Assembly (NCBI RefSeq): GCF_026236535.1
Contig: NZ_JAHTMW010000012.1
Location: forward strand, 62,001-126,000
Reading direction: 5' to 3'
From: Streptomyces sp. SKN60
GTDB taxonomy: Bacteria > Actinomycetota > Actinomycetes > Streptomycetales > Streptomycetaceae
DNA: 64,000 bases
This document shows positions 48,096-56,893 of this stretch, one piece after another. The translations under genes and the position numbers were made by a program. A model generated the notes under the pieces. The model made no database searches. It saw only the letters and a list, made by a program, of their open reading frames with translations, and had not been told where the DNA came from. Numbering within the stretch: position 1 is the first letter of the stretch; each line of letters begins with the position of its first letter.

Positions 48096-49511
48096 TTAGC
48101 CGACCGCGCCTTCCATCTGCAGCTCGATCAGCCGGTTCAGCTCCAGCGCGTACTCCATGGGCAGCTCCTTGGCGATCGGCTCGACGAAGCCGCGCACGAT
48201 CATCGCCATGGCCTCCTGCTCGGTCAGGCCGCGCTGCATCAGGTAGAAGAGCTGGTCCTCGGAGACCTTGGAGACGGTCGCCTCGTGGCCCATGGTGACG
48301 TCGTCCTCGCGGACGTCCACGTACGGGTACGTGTCCGAGCGGGAGATCGTGTCGACGAGCAGCGCGTCGCACAGCACGTTGGACTTGGCGCCGGGGGCGC
48401 CCTCGCCGATCTCGATCAGACCGCGGTAGGAGGTGCGGCCGCCGCCGCGGGCCACCGACTTCGAGACGATGCTCGACGAGGTGTTCGGGGCCATGTGGAC
48501 CATCTTGGCGCCGGCGTCCTGGTGCTGGCCCTCGCCCGCGAAGGCGATGGACAGGGTCTCGCCCTTGGCGTGCTCGCCCATCAGGTAGACGGCCGGGTAC
48601 TTCATGGTGACCTTGGAGCCGATGTTGCCGTCGACCCACTCCATGGTGGCGCCCTCGTAGGCGACGGCGCGCTTGGTCACCAGGTTGTAGACGTTGTTCG
48701 ACCAGTTCTGGATGGTCGTGTAGCGGCAGCGGCCGCCCTTCTTGACGATGATCTCGACCACGGCGCTGTGCAGCGAGTCCGAGGAGTAGATCGGGGCGGT
48801 GCAGCCCTCGACGTAGTGGACGTAGGCGTCCTCGTCGACGATGATCAGCGTCCGCTCGAACTGGCCCATGTTCTCCGTGTTGATGCGGAAGTAGGCCTGG
48901 AGCGGGATCTCGACGTGCACGCCCTTCGGCACGTAGATGAACGAGCCGCCGGACCACACGGCGGTGTTCAGGGAGGCGAACTTGTTGTCGCCGACCGGGA
49001 TGACGGTGCCGAAGTACTCCTTGAAGAGCTCCTCGTGCTCCTTCAGGGCCGTGTCGGTGTCGACGAAGATGACGCCCTGCTCCTCCAGGTCCTCGCGGAT
49101 CTGGTGGTAGACGACCTCGGACTCGTACTGGGCGGCGACACCGGCGACGAGGCGCTGCTTCTCCGCCTCCGGGATGCCGAGCTTGTCGTACGTGTTCTTG
49201 ATGTCCTCCGGCAGGTCCTCCCAGGACTCGGCCTGCTTCTCGGTGGACCGCACGAAGTACTTGATGTTGTCGAAGTCGATGCCCGACAGGTCGGAGCCCC
49301 AGGTCGGCATGGGCTTCTTGTCGAACAGCCGCAGACCCTTCAGCCGCAGCTTCAGCATCCACTCGGGCTCGTTCTTCTTCGCCGAGATGTCGCGGACGAC
49401 GTCCTCGGAGAGACCGCGCTTGGCGGAGGAGCCGGCCGCGTCCGAGTCGGCCCAGCCGTACTCGTACCGACCCAGGCCCTCGAGCTCGGGGTGGCTGATC
49501 TCGGTGGTCAT
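48096..49511 (-). CDS. sufB: SufB subunit of the SufBCD Fe-S scaffold
   Basis: 471 aa, standard length. Landmarks: ISAKKNEPEWMLKLRLKGLR, FDNIKYFVRSTEKQAESWEDLP, AVWSGGSFIYVPKGVHVEIPLQAYF, YVEGCTAPIYSSDSLHSAVVE, NWSNNVYNLVTKRA, and the C-terminal SKVSEDQLFYLMQRGLTEQEA. The catalytic Cys region (EGCTAP and SNVLCDALLVD) is present. SufB receives sulfur and assembles the nascent cluster with SufC and SufD. No intein is seen, unlike mycobacterial SufB. The start overlaps the sufR stop (ATGA). Confidence 0.97.
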   Translation of the reverse strand: MTTEISHPELEGLGRYEYGWADSDAAGSSAKRGLSEDVVRDISAKKNEPEWMLKLRLKGLRLFDKKPMPTWGSDLSGIDFDNIKYFVRSTEKQAESWEDLPEDIKNTYDKLGIPEAEKQRLVAGVAAQYESEVVYHQIREDLEEQGVIFVDTDTALKEHEELFKEYFGTVIPVGDNKFASLNTAVWSGGSFIYVPKGVHVEIPLQAYFRINTENMGQFERTLIIVDEDAYVHYVEGCTAPIYSSDSLHSAVVEIIVKKGGRCRYTTIQNWSNNVYNLVTKRAVAYEGATMEWVDGNIGSKVTMKYPAVYLMGEHAKGETLSIAFAGEGQHQDAGAKMVHMAPNTSSSIVSKSVARGGGRTSYRGLIEIGEGAPGAKSNVLCDALLVDTISRSDTYPYVDVREDDVTMGHEATVSKVSEDQLFYLMQRGLTEQEAMAMIVRGFVEPIAKELPMEYALELNRLIELQMEGAVG

Positions 49512-50248
49512 GCGGGGTTCCTCCCGGCCGTGCTTGCGGATGATGCGGTGGATTCGGTGGTCTGTGGGGTGCCGTGCGCGATGTGCGGGATGAACGTCGT
49601 GCAGACGCCGTCACCATGCGCGATGGTGGCCAGGCGCTGGACGTGGGTCCCGAGGAGGCGGGAGAAGATCTCCGTCTCCGCCTCGCACAGCTGGGGGTAC
49701 TGCTCGGCGACGTGGGCGACCGGGCAGTGGTGCTGGCAGAGCTGCTCGCCGACCGGCGCGTTGCGCGCGGTGGCAGCGTACCCGTCGGCCGTCAGCGCCT
49801 TGGCCAGGGCCTCGGTGCGCTCCCGGGGGTCGGCGGACTCCACGGCCGCGCGGTACGGCTCGGCCTGGGCCTCGATCCGGTCGCGGGCGAAGGCGGCGAC
49901 GGCCGCCTCCCCGCCGGCGTTCCGCTCGATCCAGCGCAGCGCCTCGACGGCGAGCTTGTCGTACGACTGGTCGAAGGCGTCCCGGCCGCAGTCGGTGAGC
50001 GCGAAGACCTTCGCGGGCCGGCCGCGGGTGCGGGCCCCGTAGACCCGCTTCTCGCGCGCCTCCACGACGTTGTCGCCGACCAGCGAGTCGAGGTGGCGGC
50101 GGACGGCGGCCTGGGTGAGGCCGAGCCGCTCGGCGAGGTCGGCGACGGTCGAGGGACCGTGGTCCAGGATGGAGCGCGCGACCCGGTTGCGCGTGGAACG
50201 CTCACCGGTCGCGAGTTCCTCCGCAGGAGCCTCACCGACGTTTTTCAC
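49508..50248 (-). CDS. sufR: SufR, Fe-S-sensing repressor of the suf operon
   Basis: 246 aa from a GTG at 50248. Winged HTH: LDHGPSTVADLAERLGLTQAAVRRHLDSL, wing ARTRGRPAKVFALT. The C-terminal cluster-binding region has Cys residues in VGEQLCQHHCPVAHVAEQYPQLCEAE (spacing C-x3-C-x12-C), as in SufR proteins that bind a [4Fe-4S] or [2Fe-2S] cluster and repress suf when clusters are sufficient. It is the first gene of the operon. Its start codon lies inside the SufR-type palindrome CAAC-N6-GTTG, fitting autoregulation. Confidence 0.95.
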   Translation of the reverse strand: MKNVGEAPAEELATGERSTRNRVARSILDHGPSTVADLAERLGLTQAAVRRHLDSLVGDNVVEAREKRVYGARTRGRPAKVFALTDCGRDAFDQSYDKLAVEALRWIERNAGGEAAVAAFARDRIEAQAEPYRAAVESADPRERTEALAKALTADGYAATARNAPVGEQLCQHHCPVAHVAEQYPQLCEAETEIFSRLLGTHVQRLATIAHGDGVCTTFIPHIAHGTPQTTESTASSASTAGRNPA

Positions 50249-50261
50249 AACGCCATTGTTG
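50248..50261. promoter_or_regulatory. SufR operator CAAC-N6-GTTG
   Basis: CAACGCCATTGTTG matches the CAAC-N6-GTTG palindrome I recall as described for Streptomyces SufR. It begins at the first base of the sufR start codon and extends upstream into the promoter region, consistent with repression of the whole suf operon. Confidence 0.82.
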
Positions 50262-50319
50262 CGTAATTAATCGGGGACTGACAAGCGAGGTCCGGGCGGG
50301 CGGCGGTGCCGTGCGTCAC

Positions 50320-50338
50320 GCAGGTAAGGCTTACCTGA
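50320..50338. promoter_or_regulatory. Iron-box-like palindrome upstream of the suf operon
   Basis: The 17-base palindrome CAGGTAAG-G-CTTACCTG (50321-50337) aligns with the DtxR/IdeR consensus, matching 14 of 19 positions over 50320-50338. It sits 72-90 bases upstream of sufR and just past the DUF72 stop, so it can only act on the suf promoter. It suggests iron-dependent control in addition to SufR. Confidence 0.7.
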
Positions 50339-50351
50339 CCTGCGGAAACGA

Positions 50352-51128
50352 TCATTCATGGGACGAATCACGACCGTCCTGACCAGCGGTTTCCAGCCCC
50401 GCCGACACCGCGAGGCGGACGAACAGCTCCGCGTTCCGGACGGCCGCGCCGCCCACGTCGTTGTTGAAGAAGACGAAGACATCGGCCCGGTCCCCCGGCC
50501 AGCCGTCCGCGATCCGCTCCGTCCAGCTCACCAGCGCCTTCCTGCCGTACGAGGGGAAGGGCCGCGCCCGGCCCTCGTGCAGCCGCAGATAGCCCCAGTC
50601 CGCCGTCCGCCACAGCGGTGCCACCGGCCGCGAGCCCCGGTCCGCCCAGCACAGCGCGGCACCCCGCCCGGCAAGCACGTCCGCCACCTCGTCCGTCCAC
50701 CACGACGGGTGCCGCGGCTCCACCGCCACCCGCGTCCCCGCCGGGAAACGGGCGAGCGCCGCGTCGAGCAGCCCCGGATCGGCCCGCAGATTCGGCGGCA
50801 GCTGGAGCAGTACGGGCCCGAGCCGGCCGCCCAGCGCCTGCGCGCGGTCCATCAGCCGCGCCACCGGCTCCGCCGGCGCCTTCAGCCGCTTGATGTGCGT
50901 CAGATAGCGGCTCGCCTTGACCGCCATCACGAAGCCCTCGGGCGTCCGCTCCCGCCAGTCGGCGAAGGTCGCCCGCTCGGGCAGTCGGTAGAAGGCGGCG
51001 TTGTTCTCCACGGCCGCGAAGCTGCGGGCGTACTCCTCCAGCCAGCGCCGCTGCGGCACGCCCTCCGGGTAGAGCACGCCCCGCCAGTCCCGGTACTGCC
51101 ACCCCGAGGTGCCGACGAAGACCGTCAC
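50352..51128 (-). CDS. DUF72 family protein (YecE-like)
   Basis: 258 aa from the GTG at 51128 (VTVFVGTSGWQYRDWRGVLY), the standard DUF72 opening. TIM-barrel-like blocks follow: EYARSFAAVENNAAFYRLP, FVMAVKASRYLTHIKRL, LGPVLLQLPPNLRAD, RVAVEPRHPSWWTDEV, YLRLHEG and VFVFFNNDVGGAAVRNA. The family is universal but biochemically uncharacterised; some members associate with DNA or iron contexts. It lies downstream of no obvious partner, diverging from an ABC exporter across 57 bases. Confidence 0.92.
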   Translation of the reverse strand: MTVFVGTSGWQYRDWRGVLYPEGVPQRRWLEEYARSFAAVENNAAFYRLPERATFADWRERTPEGFVMAVKASRYLTHIKRLKAPAEPVARLMDRAQALGGRLGPVLLQLPPNLRADPGLLDAALARFPAGTRVAVEPRHPSWWTDEVADVLAGRGAALCWADRGSRPVAPLWRTADWGYLRLHEGRARPFPSYGRKALVSWTERIADGWPGDRADVFVFFNNDVGGAAVRNAELFVRLAVSAGLETAGQDGRDSSHE

Positions 51129-51185
51129 ACCCGGCCCGTACCCCGCCCGGTCCCGGCCCACCGGCGAGTCCTTAGACTTCCCGGC

Positions 51186-52117
<932 letters not shown>

Positions 52118-52121
<4 letters not shown>

Positions 52122-52906
52122 GCACCGTCACAGGTACGGGCACGGGTACGGGTACGTACGCGCCGAAGCCCGGGGCCGCGCCCGTCGGGCGCATGATCGC
52201 CGCGCAGACCGCCCTGGAGACCAGGATGCTGCTGCGCAACGGCGAGCAGCTGCTCCTGACCGTGATCATCCCGTCGCTGCTCCTGGTGCTGTTCTCGACG
52301 GTGGACATCGTCGACACCGGCGCCGGCAAGGCCGTCGACTTCCTCGCCCCCGGCGTCCTCGCGCTCGCCGTGATGTCCACCGCCTTCACCGGACAGGCCA
52401 TCGCGACCGGCTTCGAGCGGCGTTACGGGGTGCTCAAGCGGCTTGGCGCCTCACCGCTGCCGCGGTGGGCCCTGATGACCGCCAAGACGCTGTCCGTCCT
52501 GGTCACCGAGGTGCTCCAGGTGGTGCTCCTGACCGTGATCGCGCTCGCGCTCGGCTGGTCGCCGCAAGGCAACCCACTCTGGGTGCTCGTGCTGCTCGTC
52601 CTGGGCACCGCCGCCTTCTCCGGGCTCGGGCTGCTGATGGCCGGCACCCTGAAGGCGGAGGCCACGCTTGCCGCAGCCAACCTGGTCTTCCTGCTGCTGC
52701 TGGTCGGCGGCGGGGTGATGGTGCCCCTGGAGAAGTTCGGCGCGGCCGGCGACGTGCTCGCGCTCCTGCCGATCTCGGCGCTCTCCGACGGGCTGCGCGA
52801 CGTCCTGCAGCACGGCACCGGAATGCCCTGGGGCGACGCGCTGATCCTGGCCGTGTGGGCGGTCCTCGGGCTCGGCGCGGCGGCGAAGTTCTTCCGCTGG
52901 GAGTAG
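52118..52906 (+). CDS. ABC-2 type exporter, permease subunit
   Basis: 262 aa with six predicted membrane helices of the ABC-2 type (LLTVIIPSLLLVLFSTVDI; FLAPGVLALAVMSTAFTGQA; VLQVVLLTVIALALGWSP; VLLVLGTAAFSGLGLLMAGT), and the cytoplasmic EFERRYGVLKRLGASPLPRW-like coupling region. The N-terminus starts with a Thr-Gly run (TVTGTGTGTGTYAP) encoded by a GGTACG-type microsatellite. It forms the membrane channel for the preceding ATPase. Confidence 0.93.
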
Positions 52907-52977
52907 CCGCGCGGTGACGTTTCGGGGTGACTCGCCCCGTAACCACCCCCTCGTGAAAGCGTGCACAAGCCCCGTCC

Positions 52978-52983
52978 TACGAT
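52978..52983 (+). promoter_or_regulatory. -10 element for a leaderless ctaA transcript
   Basis: TACGAT lies 7 bases before the GTG at 52991, with TGAAAG 18 bases upstream (52954-52959) as a possible -35. This would place transcription initiation at or next to the ctaA start codon, and no ribosome-binding site precedes that codon, so the mRNA is probably leaderless. Confidence 0.5.
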
Positions 52984-52990
52984 GGGGCCC

Positions 52991-53950
52991 GTGCAGACCC
53001 CCCTCGCCTTCATCGCCCAGCGCTGGACCCCGTCCCCCCGGACGCTCCGGCGCGCCGCGCTCTCCGCCGTCGTGATGAGCGTGATCATCATCGTCACCGG
53101 CGGCGCGGTCCGGCTGACCGGCTCCGGCCTCGGCTGCGACACCTGGCCGAAGTGCACCGACGACAGCCTGATCGTCACCGCCGAGCAGGGCTTCCACGGC
53201 TTCGTGGAGTTCGGCAACCGCATGCTGACCTACGTCCTGTCGGCGGCCGTCGGCTGGGCGATCGTCGCCGCCCGGTCCGCCAAGCCCCGCCGCCGCCCGC
53301 TGACCCGGCTCGGCTGGGCCCAGTTCTGGATCGTGATGAGCAACGCCGTCATCGGCGGCATCACCGTCTGGATGGGCCTCAACCCGTGGACGGTGGCCGG
53401 CCACTTCCTGGCCGCGAACTCGCTCCTGACCGTCGCCGTGATCACCTGGCACCGGGCCGGCGAGGGCGACACCACCCCGAAGCCGCGGGTGCCGCGCCCG
53501 GTGCGCAAGCTGTCCTGGGCGATCGTCGCGGTCTCCGCGGTGCTCATCGCGCTCGGTACGACGGTGACCGGCGCCGGCAAGCACGCCGGCGACAGCAGCG
53601 ACGTGCCGCGCATGCCGTGGGACTGGACCGACGCCGCCCACGTCCACGCGATCGGCGCCTGGGCACTGTGCGCGCTCGCCGTGGCGATGTGGCTGGTGCT
53701 CCGCGTGGTCGACGCCCCGGACGACACCCGCGCCCGCGCCCGCGACCTGCTGATCGTGCTGCTCGCGCAGGGTGCGATCGGCTACGTCCAGTACTTCACC
53801 GGGGTCCCCGAGGTCCTGGTCGCCGCCCACATGCTCGGCTCCTCCCTGATGTGGATCGCGGTGCTGCGGCTCGCCCTGAGCCTGCGCGAGCGCCCCGTGA
53901 CGCCGGCGGAGATCCCGGCCCAGGCCGACGCCGTACCCGCCAACGCCTGA
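52991..53950 (+). CDS. ctaA: Heme A synthase (COX15/CtaA)
   Basis: 319 aa from the GTG at 52991 (VQTPLAFIAQRWTPSP); an ATG at 52982 would add three residues. Eight transmembrane helices carry the conserved heme His residues: GFHGFVEFGNRMLTY, NPWTVAGHFLAANSLLTVAV, AHVHAIGAWALCALAV and VAAHMLGSSLMWIAVL. The extracytoplasmic Cys pair is in GSGLGCDTWPKCTDD. It converts heme O to heme A for cytochrome aa3 oxidase in the membrane. Its partner ctaB (heme O synthase) is 1.6 kb away on the other strand. Confidence 0.96.
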   Translation: MQTPLAFIAQRWTPSPRTLRRAALSAVVMSVIIIVTGGAVRLTGSGLGCDTWPKCTDDSLIVTAEQGFHGFVEFGNRMLTYVLSAAVGWAIVAARSAKPRRRPLTRLGWAQFWIVMSNAVIGGITVWMGLNPWTVAGHFLAANSLLTVAVITWHRAGEGDTTPKPRVPRPVRKLSWAIVAVSAVLIALGTTVTGAGKHAGDSSDVPRMPWDWTDAAHVHAIGAWALCALAVAMWLVLRVVDAPDDTRARARDLLIVLLAQGAIGYVQYFTGVPEVLVAAHMLGSSLMWIAVLRLALSLRERPVTPAEIPAQADAVPANA

Positions 53951-53974
53951 GCCGGACCGTCACACCAGGCGCCG

Positions 53975-55054
53975 TCACGCCAGGCGGTACACCCGCCTGG
54001 CGTTGCCCTCCGCGATCATCCGTGCCACCCGCTGCGCGTCGGTACGGGACCAGGCGCCGTCGCCGACCCACTCGCCGAGCACCCGGCTGAGCGCCCCGCG
54101 GAACACCCCGGCGGCCACCACGTGCAGCTCGGGCAGGGCGCGGGCGCCGCTGGAGAAGAGGAGCTTGCCGAACGGGGCCAGCTCCAGGAACTCGGCGAGC
54201 ACGGCCGCGGCCCGCGCGCCGGTGCGGGCGACGACCGGGCCGAGGTCGGCGTGCACGTGCGGGAAGTGGGCGGCGAGGCGGGCCGCCTGACGGTGGTGCG
54301 GGTAGCAGTGCAGCAGCACCAGGTCGGTGCCGAGGCCGCCGGTGGCGGCGGCGAAGCCGGCCAGGCTGCCCGGGTCCCGGTCCCCCACCTGCAGTTGCAG
54401 CGGCCGCCCCGCACCCACGGCCACCCACAGCAGATGGCGCAGCAGCACCGGGTCGTCCACCGGCCCGCCGGCCGGGCGCCGGGCCAGCCAACGGCCGGCC
54501 GCGCCGCGCACCTCGCCCGGTCCGGGCGGCTCGGGGACGGCGGCGAGCCCGCCCCGTACCCCTGCCGCCGAGGAGAAGGCGACGGCGCCCGCGGTCGCCC
54601 CGTGGACGGCGTCGGCGAGGTTGGCCAGGAAGGCGTCGACGGTGCCGGAGGTGTCGGCGACCTGCTGGGCGAGCGGTTCGAGCCGGACGATCTCGTGGGC
54701 GGTGGCGTCGCCGGCGGCGGCCAGTTCGGCGGGTCCGGTGAGGTCGCCGGGCGGCCCGGTGTCGACCAGGTAGGTGGTGATCCCGGAGGCCCGGAGCAGG
54801 CGCCGGCCGGTCTCCAGGACGCCGAGTTCGCGGCGCCGGGCGAGATAGCGGGCCGGCGGGCAGTGCGGTTCGAGGCCGAGCAGCGGCGGGCACCAGCGGC
54901 GTACGGCGAAGCCGGTCTGGGTGTCGAAGAAGGTGGTGCCCGCGGCGGGCGGGGCGCCGGCCGGCGCGAGATGGCTCTCGAAGGTGCCGAGGCCGAGCTC
55001 CGTACGGAGCACCCCGTGGCAGTACTGGTCGACCAGGCGCGGTGTGTCGATCAT
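53975..55054 (-). CDS. Amidohydrolase-like protein with degenerate metal site
   Basis: 359 aa from the ATG at 55054, with GGGAG upstream. Overall fold resembles the amidohydrolase_2/FluG-type family (ALGVLETGRRLLRASGITTYLVD; DLVLLHCYPHHRQAARLAAHFPHVHADLGP; ELHVVAAGVFRGALSRVLGEWV). The HxH metal pair is altered to LVDQYCHGVL, and the catalytic Asp after FSS in homologues (FSSD) is Gly here (LLFSSGARALPEL). It may therefore lack hydrolytic activity or use different ligands. It converges on ctaA with a 24-base gap. Function unknown. Confidence 0.82.
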   Translation of the reverse strand: MIDTPRLVDQYCHGVLRTELGLGTFESHLAPAGAPPAAGTTFFDTQTGFAVRRWCPPLLGLEPHCPPARYLARRRELGVLETGRRLLRASGITTYLVDTGPPGDLTGPAELAAAGDATAHEIVRLEPLAQQVADTSGTVDAFLANLADAVHGATAGAVAFSSAAGVRGGLAAVPEPPGPGEVRGAAGRWLARRPAGGPVDDPVLLRHLLWVAVGAGRPLQLQVGDRDPGSLAGFAAATGGLGTDLVLLHCYPHHRQAARLAAHFPHVHADLGPVVARTGARAAAVLAEFLELAPFGKLLFSSGARALPELHVVAAGVFRGALSRVLGEWVGDGAWSRTDAQRVARMIAEGNARRVYRLA

Positions 55055-55140
55055 TCGGGGGGCTCCCACGTGTGGACGGGCTTGCACCCCTCCTAACGGG
55101 TGAGCCCCGCGCGAGGTTGTCGCTTCAGCCGGTTGTCGCC

Positions 55141-55491
55141 TCAGCTGTTGGACGGGCCGCCGACCTGGATGCCGGCCATGCGGGTCCACTCGTACGGGCC
55201 GGTGACGACCTTGGCGGCGAACTCGCCGTCGAACTCCTCGTGGAGGGTCAGACCGGCCTGCTCGGCGGCCTGCTCGGCGATCGCGTAGCTGGGCGCGACC
55301 AGGTCGCCCCAGCCGCCGTCCTCGCCGACGAGGACGATCCGGGTGCCCGCCTGCCCGATGTGGGCGAGCTTGCCCTCGGCCCCGCCGTGCTGACCGGCGA
55401 ACGCCTTGATCTCCTTGGCCAGCTTGGCCGCCTTGCGCGCCGCACCCCTGGGCTCCGTCTGCTGCGGCTCCGCCTGCTTCGTGTCTGCCAT
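55141..55491 (-). CDS. Conserved small hypothetical protein (116 aa)
   Basis: 116 aa from the ATG at 55491. A charged, Gln/Lys-rich N-terminus (MADTKQAEPQQTEPRGAARK) precedes a compact alpha/beta region (AGTRIVLVGEDGGWGDLVAP; GLTLHEEFDGEFAAKVVTGPYEW). I recall close homologues throughout streptomycetes without function. No signal peptide or membrane segment. It lies between the degenerate amidohydrolase and ctaB, all leftward. Confidence 0.8.
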   Translation of the reverse strand: MADTKQAEPQQTEPRGAARKAAKLAKEIKAFAGQHGGAEGKLAHIGQAGTRIVLVGEDGGWGDLVAPSYAIAEQAAEQAGLTLHEEFDGEFAAKVVTGPYEWTRMAGIQVGGPSNS

Positions 55492-55595
55492 GCCAAAGAT
55501 GCTACTCGGGGGTAGATCACGTGGCGACGGCCGGGGCACGTGGCGTGGGCCACGCGCCCCGGCCGTCGACCGGGCGTGTACGAGTCAGGAAGGGA

Positions 55596-56543
55596 CTAGC
55601 GCAGGAAGGGGTCCACCGCGACCGCCACGAAGAGCAGCGAGACATAGGTGATGGACCAGTGGAACAGGCGCATCTCCTTGAGCTTCGCGCCCGTGACCTC
55701 CGCCTTGGCGCGGTTCAGGAGGGCGTGCGCCTCCCACAGCCACCAGCCGCCGGTGGCGAGCGCCACGGCCGTGTAGAACCAGCCGGTGTAGCCCAGCGGG
55801 GTGAGCAGCAGGGAGACCGCCACCATGACCCAGCTGTAGATCACGATCTGCTTGGCGACGACCTTGTTGGAGGCGAGCACCGGGAGCATCGGAACGCCGG
55901 CGCGCGCGTAGTCGTCCTTCACCTTCATCGACAGCGGCCAGTAGTGCGGCGGCGTCCAGAAGAAGATGACGAGGAAGAGGATGATCGCGGCCCACGACAT
56001 CGAGTTCGTGACGGCCGACCAGCCGATGAGCACCGGCAGACAGCCGGCGATGCCGCCCCAGACGATGTTCTGCGCGGTGCGCCGCTTGAGGATCATCGTG
56101 TAGACGACGACGTAGAAGAGGAGCGCGCCGAGCGAGAGGGCGGCGGACAGCCAGTTGACGAGCAGGCCGAACCAGAGGGTGGAGATCACCGCGAGGCTCA
56201 GACCGAAGACCAGGCCCTCGCGCGGGGTGAGCACCCCGGTGACCAGCGGGCGCTGGGAGGTGCGGTCCATCAGGGCGTCGATGTCGCGGTCGATGTACAT
56301 GTTCAGCGCGTTGGCGCCGCCCGCGGAGAGGTAGCCGCCGAAGCAGGTGGCGAGCACCAGCCACAGGTCGGGCACGCCCTGTTCGGCGAGGAACATCACC
56401 GGCACGGTGGTGATGAGCAGCAGTTCGATGATCCGCGGCTTGGTCAGCGCCACGTATGCCTTGACGCGGGCCCCGAACGGCCGATGGCCCCCCGGGCTGG
56501 GAGTCAAGACGACCCCTGCGGGTCGGGACTCGACGGCCGTCAC
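55596..56543 (-). CDS. ctaB: Protoheme IX farnesyltransferase (heme O synthase)
   Basis: 315 aa from the GTG at 56543, with AGGGG about six bases upstream; a GTG six bases earlier is possible. UbiA-family prenyltransferase with about nine helices. Asp-rich motifs: ANALNMYIDRDIDALMDRTSQRPLVTG (N-x3-D-x3-D) and PPHYWPLSMKVKDDYARAGVPMLPV. It transfers the farnesyl group to heme B to make heme O, the substrate of CtaA. It diverges from the pentose phosphate operon. Confidence 0.96.
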   Translation of the reverse strand: MTAVESRPAGVVLTPSPGGHRPFGARVKAYVALTKPRIIELLLITTVPVMFLAEQGVPDLWLVLATCFGGYLSAGGANALNMYIDRDIDALMDRTSQRPLVTGVLTPREGLVFGLSLAVISTLWFGLLVNWLSAALSLGALLFYVVVYTMILKRRTAQNIVWGGIAGCLPVLIGWSAVTNSMSWAAIILFLVIFFWTPPHYWPLSMKVKDDYARAGVPMLPVLASNKVVAKQIVIYSWVMVAVSLLLTPLGYTGWFYTAVALATGGWWLWEAHALLNRAKAEVTGAKLKEMRLFHWSITYVSLLFVAVAVDPFLR

Positions 56544-56893
56544 GCACACCCCTGACAGAGAATTCCCAGCAAGCTCCCCGGATGAAGACGGGGTGAAGAC
56601 TTGCGCGTACCACGCCACTGTAGACGTTGCCCATGGGCCGATCTTCGCGGGGGTGGGGTCGTGTTGGCGGGGGTCACCCGAGGGTGCGTCCCAGTGGGTG
56701 GACACGCCGTGCGGAGCGGCCGCCGGAGCGGCTCGGGAGGCGAAGTGCCACGGGCGGCGGCAGTCTTGCCGTAAGCGCTCATTTGAGGGGCGTGAGCCCG
56801 AAAAGAGGGGCGTTTTTCGGGGGTAGGCTCGACAACGCCGGGGACACCCTCAGTCACCGGCTACAGACATGTGGAGAGGAGCCCTGACCCAGG
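56544..56893. other. Divergent promoter region between ctaB and tkt
   Basis: This 350-base gap holds no convincing gene. Near the right end, TAGGCT at 56824-56829 is a possible -10 for tkt and GGAGAGGAG (about 56874-56882) is its probable RBS. On the other strand TACAGT near 56618 is a possible -10 for ctaB. The middle is G+C-rich with no clear repeat; I see no operator. Confidence 0.5.

Noticed and set aside
50262..50351. A possible small gene between sufR and the DUF72 gene
   Set aside because: The stretch is accounted for by the promoter, the SufR site and the iron box; no frame has good codon bias.
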